64,000 nucleotides of DNA from Aureobasidium sp. EXF-3400 (Eukaryota > Ascomycota > Dothideomycetes > Dothideales > Saccotheciaceae). The stretch lies in NCBI GenBank assembly GCA_024195585.1, contig SWBL01000055.1:120658-184657 (forward strand). The letters run 5' to 3'. Of the stretch, positions 50,164-61,266 are shown piece by piece. How positions within the stretch are numbered: the stretch's first letter is position 1; each line of letters opens with the position of its first letter. The position numbers and the translations under genes were made by a program. Below the pieces are notes generated by a model. That model made no database searches and had not been told where the DNA came from. It saw only the letters and a program-made list of their open reading frames with translations.

Positions 50164-53076
50164 CTACCTTGTCACCCCGAACTGTTCTTGTACCCTTCCA
50201 GGCACCTTCTGCGTCCATTTCTGTGCTTCAACGCTTGCTTCATTACTCTCTGCTCCCTTGCCGCTGAAGTTTAAGGTATTGGCCAGCAGCTGGTTAGCAA
50301 CGCCCTGCCATAGCGGTACCTGCGTTCTGTCGGCAAGCCTCTTTCCTGATCCTGCCGATAGTTCTGCTTTTTCCCCCATGATGCTTACAAAGAAGTTTGA
50401 TGTCATCAGATTGATCGCCACGCAAAGCAGCAGTGCGTTCCCCTGCTTCTTCGCAATGTTGGCCGACGACGATAGATAGTGCTTCATCTTGAGAATGGGT
50501 AAAGCGCTTGTCGACGACGCTCTGACAATGTACAATGCAGACTTGTAACTGACGTTCGGATGGTTCTCGCATAACGGTTCCACAAGGTCCATGAGGTAGT
50601 CGACGTGTTCCCGCGACTCCCGACGGGGTCTTAGAATCAGGATCATGTTGAGTGTGGCCAAGATGCGAAGATCTTGGTTGATCGTTGGCTTCTGGGTGGG
50701 TTGTAACGTCAAAGCCGGGCTCTTGTAGCATTCCAAGGCGCCTTCCAGATCTCCTGTCGCCTGTTTGACTGTGCCTGTTAGATAGAGCGCTGATACTTGT
50801 ACAAAGTCTTGTACGTCAACATCCCCCGTGTCTAGGCCCTCGGTTAATCGTTCCAACACCTCTTTGGCTCCTTGCCAATCGGCGCGCTCACATTTGAGCG
50901 ACGCAAGCAACTGCAAACACACTCTGTGATAGAACATGCGTCGATCGAGGTGGGCCGAAGAGCTTCGGAGGGACTGAACTTTGCGCTCGTTCTCCGGATT
51001 GTAGTCGTCTACATGAGTGTGGTTAGCATATCTCAAGCAAGGACATAGAATGAGTTCTTGGCTGGGCTTACTTGTCGTGAGTTTGTCACCCTCGACCACA
51101 TACTTTTCGGATTTGTGATCGAGCGCATTCTTACTAGAGCTGGCCAAACCGCTTAGAATGTAACCGAGTGCGAACAATTCACTTCTGCGCAGCCATTGAA
51201 AGACTATGGCGCGTTTTCCATCGGCGGTTCTCTCCATTATACCACCTGTATCGAGCGAAATATCGTCGGATGCGGTTTCGGCCGTTGGTACAGAAAAACT
51301 TCCATCCGGCGATGTCTTCCTCTTACCGCCATCCAACGCTCTTTGCATGATGTTCATCTTTTCAGGAAGCTGATCCGGCTTCCCGTTGATGAGATCGCTA
51401 CACAGATCCAGACAATCTAGTAGGGTTGCAATTTGTGAGATATCAGTGACCTCGCGGTTCAACTGGTGAGTACGTGCTGCCGCTAGCGATCTCTGGAAGT
51501 TATCCGCCGAATCCGCTTGGCTGCTTCTCAGATGAACCAATGCCTCAATAGCTGAACACGTAGCGAGTATGGGATACTGCCTTTGCTTCTCCGCTTGTTG
51601 AGATGTCCGACGGAGCTGTTGCAAAGCCGCTGACAAGTCAGGACGCGGCAATTGGAGTGAAAACGATAGATGCAAGAACCGGAAGACGTACATCCAGGAA
51701 TAATGCGCGTATGTTTCGGTGAGCTGAATCAATTGATCTACCATTTTGAGGGCGGATCGTGGATGCGTACGGAACAGAGACCGAGCTTGAACATGCTTCA
51801 TGCTGTACTTCAGATCATTGAAACGGTTCCGCTCGCATAACGCAATTCCCCTGGTAAGCAAATCCTGCAGCTCTCCGTCATTTTCCGTCTCTTCAAGCAG
51901 GAGGTTCGCGTATCGTAGCTGCAACCGCGCCTCAACCTTCGGATCCGGAAATTTCCAGTTCTTCAGTACTGACTCCATGCAGCCCAGACCAGCAGATATG
52001 AGTCGGTAGTATTGATCGATATCCGCTTCCTGAGGATTACGGGCTAGATATGGAGACATTCCGTGAGCTTTGCTGATATACTGATCAGCTAGACCTAGGA
52101 GCACTGGTTGCAAATCTATAGCCGATTCGCGAGGCAGAGCGACAGGTGTCCGCGAAGGCACTGGATTTGGTGGGTTCTGCGAAGTAGGTCGCCTTGTCTC
52201 GATTACTACCTGTGGGCTACGCATCTGCGCCGTCGGACGTGGCTGCGAGGCTGGTCGGGTTTGGGAACTAGGCGACTCTTTAGGTCGTGATTGCGGTCGA
52301 GGTGGAGACATGGCATGCTTATGTGTTTGAGTAGTTGCTCTAGATTGAGACTGACTGGGCGTCCTATCATGAAACTGCACTGGCGGTACTACAGGCTGAG
52401 GATGCGACTGTGAGGACATCCTGGCATGATCTCCTTGGGGTTTTGGTGGTGGTTGTTGTTGCGGCCTTGAGGGAGTGCTTGACACGGGTCGCGCTTCTGG
52501 AGCGACTCCAGGCGTAGCATAGTTTGAGTTCGAGTGGTGGCGTGGTCGCTGCTGGCTTGGTGGCACATGTTGATTTTGATTTCCTTGCGGTTGGCGCGTT
52601 CCTGGAGGGGAGTAACCTGGAGCGCCATCCATCTGATAGGCTTGTACAGCTTGAGGATGCATGTACTGTTGCGCTTGACGCTGGTGACCTTGATGCTGTT
52701 GATTTACCAGAATCTGTGACAGTGATTGAGGGTTTTGGGCATGACTTTGATATGGAACAGTCTGGGGCTGATATGGTGCCTGCGACATGGGATATTGTGG
52801 TTGTTGCATCACTTGTCCCATAACCAACGCTCCCGGAGATGCCATATAATTCTGTGGTTGTAGCGGCCCTGACTGTCTGCTCATAGAGTACTGCGGTTGC
52901 ATATTATATCCTTGTCCGGGCGTCGAAGGCGCTGGCATCACGTTCACGGGATGGTGTTGATATCCAGTCCCTGCAGGCGAGGGTTGATAGCCGTACATGG
53001 CCTGTTGCTGCTGTGGAGGCACTCCATAACCTCGCCGGGGATCGAAACCACTACTGTTGTTATTCGTATGGTCCAT
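50164..53076 (-). CDS. SCC4: cohesin loading factor subunit SCC4/MAU2
   Basis: From the ATG at 53076 the gene runs 53076-51072, then after a 63-bp intron 51008-50164; the product is 949 residues. The first 310 residues are Gln/Pro/Ser-rich and disordered. From about 320 a solenoid of TPR-like helices follows: LLGLADQYISKAHGMSP, LQLRYANLLLEETEND, GIALCERNRFNDLKY and later LECYKSPALTLQPTQKP. This pattern and length fit the MAU2/Scc4 partner of Scc2, which loads cohesin on chromatin. The intron (GTAAGC, TGCTAAC branch, TGTAG) is in frame, so an unspliced reading would add 21 spurious residues rich in Cys and His. The open frame extends 13 codons upstream only from a TTG. Confidence 0.85.
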   Translation of the reverse strand: MDHTNNNSSGFDPRRGYGVPPQQQQAMYGYQPSPAGTGYQHHPVNVMPAPSTPGQGYNMQPQYSMSRQSGPLQPQNYMASPGALVMGQVMQQPQYPMSQAPYQPQTVPYQSHAQNPQSLSQILVNQQHQGHQRQAQQYMHPQAVQAYQMDGAPGYSPPGTRQPQGNQNQHVPPSQQRPRHHSNSNYATPGVAPEARPVSSTPSRPQQQPPPKPQGDHARMSSQSHPQPVVPPVQFHDRTPSQSQSRATTQTHKHAMSPPRPQSRPKESPSSQTRPASQPRPTAQMRSPQVVIETRRPTSQNPPNPVPSRTPVALPRESAIDLQPVLLGLADQYISKAHGMSPYLARNPQEADIDQYYRLISAGLGCMESVLKNWKFPDPKVEARLQLRYANLLLEETENDGELQDLLTRGIALCERNRFNDLKYSMKHVQARSLFRTHPRSALKMVDQLIQLTETYAHYSWMYVFRFLHLSFSLQLPRPDLSAALQQLRRTSQQAEKQRQYPILATCSAIEALVHLRSSQADSADNFQRSLAAARTHQLNREVTDISQIATLLDCLDLCSDLINGKPDQLPEKMNIMQRALDGGKRKTSPDGSFSVPTAETASDDISLDTGGIMERTADGKRAIVFQWLRRSELFALGYILSGLASSSKNALDHKSEKYVVEGDKLTTSKPSQELILCPCLRYANHTHVDDYNPENERKVQSLRSSSAHLDRRMFYHRVCLQLLASLKCERADWQGAKEVLERLTEGLDTGDVDVQDFVQVSALYLTGTVKQATGDLEGALECYKSPALTLQPTQKPTINQDLRILATLNMILILRPRRESREHVDYLMDLVEPLCENHPNVSYKSALYIVRASSTSALPILKMKHYLSSSANIAKKQGNALLLCVAINLMTSNFFVSIMGEKAELSAGSGKRLADRTQVPLWQGVANQLLANTLNFSGKGAESNEASVEAQKWTQKVPGRVQEQFGVTR
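51009..51071 (-). other. in-frame 63-bp intron of SCC4
   Basis: On the minus strand it starts GTAAGC, has a perfect TGCTAAC branch box 10 bases before the 3' end, and ends ATGTAG. Its length is a multiple of three and it has no stop, so ORF-based callers miss it. The 21 codons it would add have a composition unlike the flanks. Confidence 0.8.
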
Positions 53077-53607
53077 ACCCGCCCGTCTCGACGATAGTTC
53101 TTCGGAATCAAACAATCACATGAAGACCGCCAACAAAATCAATTAAGAAACGCGAAGTACGCGTAGTGAGAAAACTAGTCTTGGCAGCCGAGGCAGCAAT
53201 TTCTTGAGACCGGTGGACGGTGAACCAGGAAGATTTCTGTGAAGTTTTCTGACTCTGATTTTTGGGTCTCAAAGGTGTGAAAGAGCTGTATACGTCTGGC
53301 CGTGAATTCACATGCTTCGCGAAGATTCCTCAATGCGGTCTTAGTAGCCGAAATTGTTCGGCAGTGCCGGGCCCGCCAGAGGTGCCCGGTGCGGTATGAC
53401 GCTGATCCGTGAGCGTTCTATCGGATGGTAAAACTGCGTATAAATATATCAAACGTCCCGTAGCCTCGATATTGCTCCTTACTCGTCCCACCACACTCGT
53501 TACCAATAACTCATATAAGGACCTGCAGTCTGGGCTTCGATCGAGCATTTTACAGCCTCCTCCGGATCAAGGTTTAAGTATTCGTCACTACTAGGGATAG
53601 AAAAATT
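53077..53607. promoter_or_regulatory. divergent promoter of SCC4 and the hydrolase gene
   Basis: 531 bp between two start codons. A TATA-like TATAAATATAT lies near 53439-53449 on the plus strand, about 160 bp before the hydrolase ATG. Confidence 0.45.
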
Positions 53608-55137
53608 ATGGATCTTTCGTGGTTGCTCGGTCACGCCCGTGTTTCTTTCCATCACTCAAAGAACACGATATCTCTGGCTTCAAAGTCTGGAAAGACAGCT
53701 CTGTCTGACATCTGCAAAGCATCTACGCCTCCCTGCAAATTGAACCCTCTGCTTTTCAATGGCCATCTTCATACTGCTTGGACAGCCGTGAAGGCTGCTG
53801 GACCCCCTATTGTATACAAGCGTCAAATTTTCGAGTCTGACGATCCCCGATTTGCTGGCACGTTTGCCGTAGACTTTGTGGCCCACGAGCAGTCACCAGT
53901 AGAAGATCCTAGCCTCCCTCCTCGCACGACTTATTTCACTGGGGACGAGTTTGCGAACATTGGCAGTGATGACACCAAGCCTATGTTGATCACTCTGCAT
54001 GGCTTGAGTGGTGGATCGCATGAAATTTACCTCAGGCATGTGTTGGAGCCATTGGTAGATCAAAGCGAACAAGGCGACTGGGAGGCTATCGTCGTCAATA
54101 GCCGGGGTTGCGCTATGAGCAAAATCACCACTGGTATCTTGTATAATGCAAGAGCTACATGGGATCTGCGGCAGACGGTCAAGTGGTGCAGGAAGATGTA
54201 CCCAAACCGCCCTCTGTATGCGATTGGATACTCCTTGGGTGCCAATATCCTCACAAACGTACGTAGATATGATCAATATCACAATTTGAATTTCTTCTTT
54301 CTAATCTTCTTCTCTGTGCTAGTATCTCGGTGAAGAAGGAGATGCATGCGAGCTGCAAGCTGCTGTGGTCTGTTCTAACCCCTGGAAACTCGAAGTTGCC
54401 AGTCTTGCTCTGCAACGTACTTGGCTTGGACTCAACGTCTATTCCAAGACGATGGGAACCAGCATGAAAAAGCTTTTCGCGCAGTAAGTTGTTATAAAGC
54501 TGTGGACTGACGATTGGGCTGAGAAATTACACAGACATGCAGATCAAGTGGTCAAGAACGGTAATATTGACCCAGAGAGGGTTGCAAAGGTTACATATCT
54601 GCACGAGTTCGACAGGGAGATTCAATGTCCGACTTGGGGGTACCCGACAGAGTACGCATACTATCGTGATGCATCTTCGGCAGACTCAGTCACTGCCATT
54701 CGAATTCCCACCTTCGCCATTCATGCCGAGGACGATCCTGTAAGTCGTCACCTTCTGTTGACTGATACAAGCGATGGCTGATTGTTCTCAGATTGCTGTA
54801 GACGAGGCTGTTCCTTATGAGGAAATCAAGCAGAATCCGTATGTTGTCATGTGCTCGACTTCGACTGGTGGCCACTTGAGTTGGTTCGAGGTTGGTGGAA
54901 CAAGGTGGTTCTCCAAACCGGTATGTTCCTGTATTCATCACTTGGGTTTGCTGGTGTACTGACAGGAGACAGGCAGTCAATTTTCTCCAGAAGATGGCGC
55001 GCGAGTATGAGACGGACAGAAAGGACGGCCCGACGGGGGTCCTGTCAGAGATGAGCAGAACAGCCACCTCAGACGCTGGGTTCAAGAGTCCGTTCGCGTT
55101 TGAGCCAATGCGTAGGAAGATGTATCTTCCGGAGTAG
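53608..55137 (+). CDS. alpha/beta hydrolase, ethyl-ester synthase/esterase (EHT1/EEB1) type
   Basis: Five exons, 53608-54258, 54323-54483, 54535-54739, 54792-54920 and 54973-55137, give 436 residues. The family signature is clear: FNGHLHTAW near 50, LITLHGLSGGSHE near 130, VVNSRGCAMSK, then the nucleophile Ser in YAIGYSLGANIL near 210. The acid is Asp in HAEDDP and the His is in GGHLSWFE, so the triad is complete. It belongs to the AB-hydrolase-4 group (yeast Eht1, Eeb1, YMR210W), which make and cleave medium-chain fatty acid ethyl esters or act as monoacylglycerol lipases. No signal peptide. All introns are 51-64 bp and each acceptor restores a conserved reading. Confidence 0.92.
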
Positions 55138-55224
55138 GAGATGGAGGTAGATGCATAGACGTGGATGGGTATCGTGCGCAGAAATAGACAAAATGCAGGC
55201 AGGCGAGCGAGCGAGCAATCAAAA

Positions 55225-55840
55225 TCAACCAAACGAGACTCTCTTCTTCTTGGGCTTCCCGGCGGCAGGCTCAACGTCCACGTCGGCATCGGAGGACTTG
55301 GAACCCTTCTTGTTCTTCTTCTTGCGGAGCTCATCCTTGACTCCCTCCTGTAACGGTATGAGCATTGCGTGTCTGAGTGTTAGGTGCGTGTGAGGTTCTT
55401 ACCAGCTTCTCCTTGCGACCAGCCTCCCTCTTGTCAGCCTCGGCCTTTCTTGCCTCACGGATCTCCTCCATCTGGCGAGCACGGATCATCTTGCTCTCGA
55501 TGTTTCCCTCCTTCTCGGCCTGGACCATGGCTAGGATGGTCATCAAAGACTCCTTGTCGTCGACGAAAGTCTTTCCCTTCTTGACACCATTGGGCTTCTG
55601 GATTCCAGCAGGGCGAATGGCGTTGAGAGTAGGGATGTTGAGCTCCTTCTCGGTGTAGACGCGCTTCTTCTTCTTTGCAGGGCCGTGGGAAGTCGACTTT
55701 GACTTTTGCTCAACAGTCTTGGGCTTAGGACCAGTAGGCTTCTTGGGTCTGGGGCGATCGCCCGACTTGGATGCAGACTTGCCGCCCTTGGATGCGCCGC
55801 CCTTTGCAGGAGCTCCCTTCGAGGATTTGGTAGGTGCCAT
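55225..55840 (-). CDS. LOC1: LOC1-like 60S assembly and RNA localisation factor
   Basis: Exon 1 is 55840-55403 and exon 2 is 55347-55225 (55-bp intron); the product is 186 residues. The N-terminal 70 residues are Lys/Ser/Gly/Pro-rich. The conserved core is [18 protein letters not shown] near 57, then [31 protein letters not shown] and a long charged helix ([21 protein letters not shown]). The C-terminus is Lys-rich and ends KKKRVSFG. This is the plan of nucleolar Loc1, which acts in 60S subunit assembly and, in yeast, ASH1 mRNA localisation. The ATG at 55840 is the first that opens the basic N-terminus; an in-frame upstream extension looks like leader sequence. Confidence 0.88.
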
Positions 55841-56083
55841 TGTGTCTGTACAGTTTGTCGAGTATGCGGATGCAGCGTGTTGCGAGTCGAGAATTTCCAG
55901 CCAGCCTTTTGGCAGAACAAAAGGTTGCCAAGGTATTGGAGAGCGGGCGCCGGGCGGTGAGCAGCGCCACGGGTCCAAGGTGGCCGAGTCCCGGCTTCCG
56001 ACCGCGTGCTCCATCGTTCGCGACTCGTCCGACGGCTATACCACACACGTACACCTCGTCGCTCTCTGTATCCGCCTACCGTC

Positions 56084-56713
56084 ATGTCTAGCGAACGTGT
56101 TTTCCGCCTGCCCTTCCGCAAGCCGCAATGGATGAATAGCGCCACCACTCGTACTGCCGGCGTTTACTTTGCTGGAGCTCTGGTACACCTCGCCCGTACC
56201 CTGCTGCCTGCTCGTGCGATAGCTGACACACTCGCTACAGTTTGCCATCGCTCTCTTTGTCTTCATCGATGCCGCCGTCTACTCCAAGTCCGCGCTCAAT
56301 GGCTCCGACGTGCATATGACCTTTATCGACTGGATTCCCGTCATCTTCAGCGCCCTCGGCATGCTTATCGTCAACTCGATCGACAAGACCCGCCTCTCCG
56401 CTGATAACTTCAGCTACAGCGGCGATGGTGTCGCCTGGAAGGCCCGCGTTGTCTTGTTCATGGGCTTCGCTGCTATGGCTGGTGGCCTTGCTGGAGGTGT
56501 CACCGTCATGGTTCTGAAGTACATTGTTCCGCAATACTCTTTCCCTACCCTTTGGTTCGGTGTCGCCAACGTTATCGCCAACGTCCTGGTATCTCTTAGG
56601 TATTGTACTCGTTACTCTTGCTTCAGATCACTGCTAACCATGCCTTTAGTTCTGTCGTCCTCTGGGTCTCACAGAACATGGAAGATGATTACACATACAA
56701 CCTGCAGCTTTAG
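56084..56713 (+). CDS. VPS68: VPS68 (TMEM50/UPF0220 family)
   Basis: Three exons, 56084-56182, 56241-56599 and 56650-56713, give 173 residues. It starts with a short cytosolic stretch (FRLPFRKPQW), then four membrane helices (AGVYFAGALFAIALFVFIDA; FIDWIPVIFSALGMLIVNSI; VVLFMGFAAMAGGLAGGVTV; WFGVANVIANVLVSLSSVVLW). It ends NMEDDYTYNLQL, matching the family tail. The conserved VHMTFIDWIP and NSIDKTRL are present. In yeast Vps68 pairs with Vps55 in late-endosome sorting. It is divergent from LOC1 with 243 bp between the start codons. Confidence 0.93.
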
Positions 56714-57467
56714 TAGGCTGTACACATCTATGTAGCTTGTCTAGTACTTGGACATTAAATGATAGCATATCTTACTCGTCGATTTAGTCACGGTGCCGTC
56801 CAGCCCTGTGAAGCTTCAGAATTCTTTCTTATCACATGTCATCGTTGATGCACCAAAAAAATAAGGCTTATGGATACCTATAGCCTTCCTGCTCGCTTGG
56901 AATACAAGGACCTAACGCATTGGTGTGGCTGTAATTCGATTCATATGATTGATGAAGCTGTTCAGCTCTCCCAATGTCTGCACATTCTGGACGAGACTCT
57001 GTGGACAAGTTCGGTATTTCTAAACAGACGAGCATAACCAGCGTCAAACAGATCCGAGCACTATTAAATGCTTTGTAAAAACTTATGCATATTTAAGTTA
57101 CCCACTTAACCACTGGCATGATTCTAAATAGTCCTTGCAGGTAGGTAGCTGTCGAAGGAGCATATAGAGCAGGGTCGCCCGGCCAGCGACCATCATGACG
57201 CAAAGGCGGTGAGGGGCTGCATGCATCAATTGATCAATCAATTCCGCGTTTGGCAATTCATCAACAATGCAACCAACACGACATTAATCAAACATTCGCA
57301 TTATCTGGGCCACCTCAACTTACGACTAGCACCGAGAAACACAGGTCAAGATTTACCGATCACGAGCAATCGACTTTGTTGCATCGCTGCGCTCCTCAAG
57401 CGCGCAACACGCGATCCAAACAAGACATTTATCCTTCGGATCCTTGTTCAACATTCTTAGTCGCAGC
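56714..57467 (+). other. intergenic
   Basis: A 754-bp gap with the VPS68 3' end and the RNase H1 promoter. An AT-rich tract lies at about 57057-57110. ORFs near 57209-57460 are not supported. Confidence 0.45.
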
Positions 57468-58658
57468 ATGCCTGCCAAATTCTACGTCGTCAAAGCCGGC
57501 CGTAAACCTGGCATCTATAACAGTTGGGACGAATGTCTGTCACAAGTCAGAGGTTACAAAGGCGCTGCATGTCAGTACCCAGCCATCAGTGTGACCAACC
57601 AAACACGACTAATTAGACCCAGTCAAGTCATTCCCTCTACTCAATGAGGCCAAAGCATGGCTGAACGGTTCCGAAACAACAAACTCCTCTTCATCGACGG
57701 CGTCTAGCAAGCCTACCAAGTTCTACGGAGTGCACAAAGGCCACAAGCCCGGCGTCTACACATCATGGGCAGACGCCCAAAACACAATAGCAGATTTCAA
57801 GGGCGCTGTCTACAAATCATTCAAGACTCGTGAGGAGGCACAAGCGTTCTTCAAGAACGGTCACCCACCAAAGAGAGCATCCGAGGAGCCTTCGCAACCA
57901 AGTCCTCCAGCAAAGAAGCAGAAGAAGGACACAGACGAGTTAGGAGATCTGGTAGAATACAATGCTGGAGAGGGTCCGTTGCCTGCTGGGGCCGAAGATG
58001 GCTTCGATCCGCGCATCACACTAAATCCTCTGACCGGTAAGGTCGAGTACAAAGAGCCTACGACCAAGTGGCAGGCTGTCAACCTTCAAGACGACAAGCC
58101 AGTCATCATATACACAGACGGCAGTTCGCTCGGCAACGGAGCTCACGGAGCTGTTGCTGGAGTCGGAGTCTACTTCGGTCCCAAGGACAAGCGGTATGGC
58201 AATCGCCTCTAGCTTTACTACTGCCCAGCGCTAACATGGTCTACAGCAACTTGTCCGAGCCTCTATCCGGAACTCGCCAAACGAACCAACGCGCCGAACT
58301 CACCGCCATACAGCGTGCGCTCGAAATCGCTCCCCGTAATCGTCCTGTCACCATCTACACTGACAGCAATTATTCGATCAAATGCGTGACCGAGTGGTTC
58401 GTCAAATGGCGAGCCAATGGCTGGCTCAATGCATCCAAGAAGCCGGTCGAGAACAAGGATCTGATTGAGAAGATTCTGACACTGATCGAGCAACGAAAGA
58501 ACATGTCTCAGGAGATCAGCAGTATCAACAAGGTCGAGTTTGTGTGGGTCAAGGGGCATGCCACCAATGAGGGTAATATTGCCGCCGATGAGCTCGCTGT
58601 TGCGGGTGCGCGTGAGGCTAGGGAACTCATTGCCAACCCTGATCTTGAAGAGTCGTAG
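57468..58658 (+). CDS. RNH1: ribonuclease H1 with two hybrid-binding domains
   Basis: Three exons, 57468-57570, 57617-58193 and 58247-58658, give 363 residues. Two hybrid-binding (caulimovirus VI-like) modules are visible: KFYVVKAGRKPGIYNSWDEC at 4-23 and KFYGVHKGHKPGVYTSWADA near 70. After a Lys/Pro/Glu linker the RNase H domain supplies the four acidic residues: YTDGSS, QRAELTAI, TDSNYS and AADELA; the GHATNEGN loop carries the conserved His. It degrades the RNA strand of RNA-DNA hybrids. The start Met leads straight into the first module; a mitochondrial leader is not visible. Splicing joins KDK to NLSEPLSGTRQ across a split Arg codon. Confidence 0.95.
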
Positions 58659-59403
58659 ACCCCTCTTCGCATATTGGGTTTGACTGCTTTGCAGTGTGGA
58701 GTTTGATCTGCATGGACGAGGGGAAGGAAGAAGTTCACGACATTATGACTTGGTCTCGTAAGAGTCCATAAAATGGCATTCACCGTAAGAGAAAGGCTTT
58801 GATAGACATTCTCCAATGCAACACAAACGTGCAACAGCGAATTGCAAAGCTTACATGATCTTGTCAAGAACATCGAAATGCCAGTCTTCGACATAGAACG
58901 GATGTTGTCCCTCCGAGAAGAAGTGGGGGCGAACAAGTCACAGAGTGGACTTGACACATGCCTTCTGGTCGGTGCTCAGCTCTGGGAATGACGTTTCGGC
59001 CGTCTTGTTTCGCACCCTTGTTTTGTTCACCGAAACGACTGGCGATTGCTAAACATCGACCCACGCCTATGGCGAATGGGAGTCTGAGAGGAAGTCCTGG
59101 TTTCGTCGCCGTGACTCGCCAGTCGATCAATTTGCTAGTCACCACGACTTCTCGCGCTCGGCCTCCGCACGAGCTGTCGCGACTGCTAGCAAGCGACGCA
59201 TCGGCCTACTCAACCACCTGACACGATCGAGTCAATCACCATTTTGCTGCATTTAGGGTTTGAGAGCGCGATACTATCACCGTAAGTCCGTACGAGGTGT
59301 ATATATATCCCTGTACCGCCATGCGTCGAGTGGAGCCTCCTCTACTTTTTTCTTAACTCTGCATATCATCCGCCACGCTGCTTTCATCCATCTAACCACA
59401 AGA
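58659..59403 (+). other. intergenic
   Basis: A 745-bp gap. Overlapping minus-strand ORFs (58508-58957, 58864-59145) share no family feature. The right end carries the GST promoter. Confidence 0.45.
59300..59308 (+). promoter_or_regulatory. TATA box of the GST gene
   Basis: TATATATAT lies 96 bp before the ATG at 59404, a usual fungal spacing. Confidence 0.5.
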
Positions 59404-60160
59404 ATGTCTTCTACTCTGGTTGTACACCACCTGCGCGTCAGTCAATCCGAATCTATCGTCTGGCTTTGCGAGGAACTCGGCATCGACTACAAGCTCGTAT
59501 GCCACGACCGCGACCAGCAGACCCTCCTAGCCCCCGACGCGTACAAAGAGCTCAGTCCGCTCAGGACAGCACCAGTGATTGAGGACGTCGATACTTACAC
59601 ACCAAACAACGACCGCATCCGCTTGGCCGAGTCTCAGGCTTGTATCGAATGGATCTGCAGGAAACACGGTCAAGGACGTATGCTGAACAAGCCTTGGGAT
59701 CCCAACTGGAAGGAGTGGCTATTTTGGTAAGGATTACTTCTGGTCTTCTTTACCAAAGTAATTTGGTACTAACTTTGCTTGTAGGTGGCACTTTACACAC
59801 GGCTCGTTCCAACCCGCTTGTCAGATGAAGATGATTGCTGGAGCGCTTCCGAAGGACAACCCTGGTACCAAAATCATCGACTCGAGAATCGATCACTATC
59901 TTGACCTGATTGAGAAACGCCTGAGCAAGTCAAGGTTCCTCGTTGGCGACGAGCTCACAGCTGCCGATATCCAGATGATCTTCCCGCTCACGACCCAGAG
60001 GTCCTTCATACCTTTTGATCTTAGCGCATACCCCAGCATCTTGAGGTACCTGAAAGAGATTGGAGAGAGACCCGCATACCAAAAAGCCTTCGAGAAGGCC
60101 GAGACAACATTGAAACCGATGCTTGATGCCAACCCCAAGTCTCCCTACAACATTGTTTAG
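59404..60160 (+). CDS. glutathione S-transferase
   Basis: Exons 59404-59726 and 59785-60160 (58-bp intron) give 232 residues. The N-terminal thioredoxin-like domain begins LVVHHLRVSQSESIVWLCEELGI, with SPLRTAPVIED (cis-Pro loop) and ESQACIEWI. The all-helical C-domain contains RFLVGDELTAADIQMIFPL, the GST N-capping and hydrophobic staple region with conserved Asp. It conjugates glutathione to electrophiles. The class is not certain; it resembles fungal Ure2/Gtt-like cytosolic enzymes. The intron splits the codon of the second Trp in LFWWHFTHG. Expression likely uses the TATA box at 59300. Confidence 0.92.
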
Positions 60161-61266
60161 GAAGGCAGATGACACGCTTGAACGATACAGACTTCTCTCT
60201 GCTCTGGAATATAACGATTGTCTTGGCCAAGGATTACCTTGATTTGGCGTTTAAGTGGAACTTAGAGGTAAACAATAGATTAGCCAAGATTGCCCTTATA
60301 GACTCGGGTTGCATTCTTACCCCAAAGCTGATGCTCACCTCTCGTTTCTGCAAGACTCTTGACGGAAACAGTTTTCCCCAGCCTTCCCAAATCGTTTGCA
60401 GGACTGTGAGCCCTTACAAATTGTGATTTTGGACCAATCCTCAATGTTCCTCACAGCCACATCCATTATTGGTCTTGCGCGAGTCGTGGATTGTACATAT
60501 CCAGATGTTGTGGTTCCTAGAACGTCAGCTGTCTTAGGGCCGCGTCGAATCGTGAATCGTGAGTCGTGACTCGGCTTCGTCGTGTGGATCATGAACTTCC
60601 TTCGCCGTTGTTACTGTATAAAACGCCCAATAGGCGGGTCTTATGCCCTTCCAGCTTTACGGCTCTGGGACCACGGCATTTGGTATACTCCCACAATATG
60701 TCTGATAATTTTGCGGCCGTAGGAAGACACAAGAGGTTTGTCGATCACGTCTCAAACCTTGTCCTAGAAGCTCACCCTAAGCCCTGCAGCTTGTTTCGGC
60801 AGTCACAACCGTAAGATCTCTTGCACCGCGCACAACAGCACTCCTTTCTCTGTCTCAATGGTTTTGAGAGTAAAGCTCAATATTCCAGACTGAAGAGATG
60901 CTTCAAAGTTTGCAGTCATCATGCTGTGGATGTATTGAATCGTCTTTGTTGAGGTGGTAGCGCCTTTCCTGCCACTGAGTCGTGAACCGACGAGTTCCTC
61001 TCGTCAACGTCTAGCCAAGTGCCGACGGTTGTCTTTCCAGTTATACCGTTGCGATGTCTGAGCCCTGATCCGATATCTTGTACCACTCGTCAGAGGTTTG
61101 GAAGGTATTCACATAAGTATGTAAGTTGAGAAGTCTCCCATGATGCTCAAGTTTGCTCTACACCTCTATACCTCACTCGAGTCACATACCCTCCTTTCAC
61201 AGCCTGTGGGCTCTACATTCATTTTTTTCTCTTAAACATCACACACTCATTATACAACTCACTACC
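60161..61266 (+). other. intergenic
   Basis: A gap of about 1.1 kb. The open frame of the next gene extends back to 61153 but only from a TTG. A short frame starting ATGATGCTCAAG at 61141 could be an upstream exon, though it stops soon after. No other gene seen. Confidence 0.45.
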
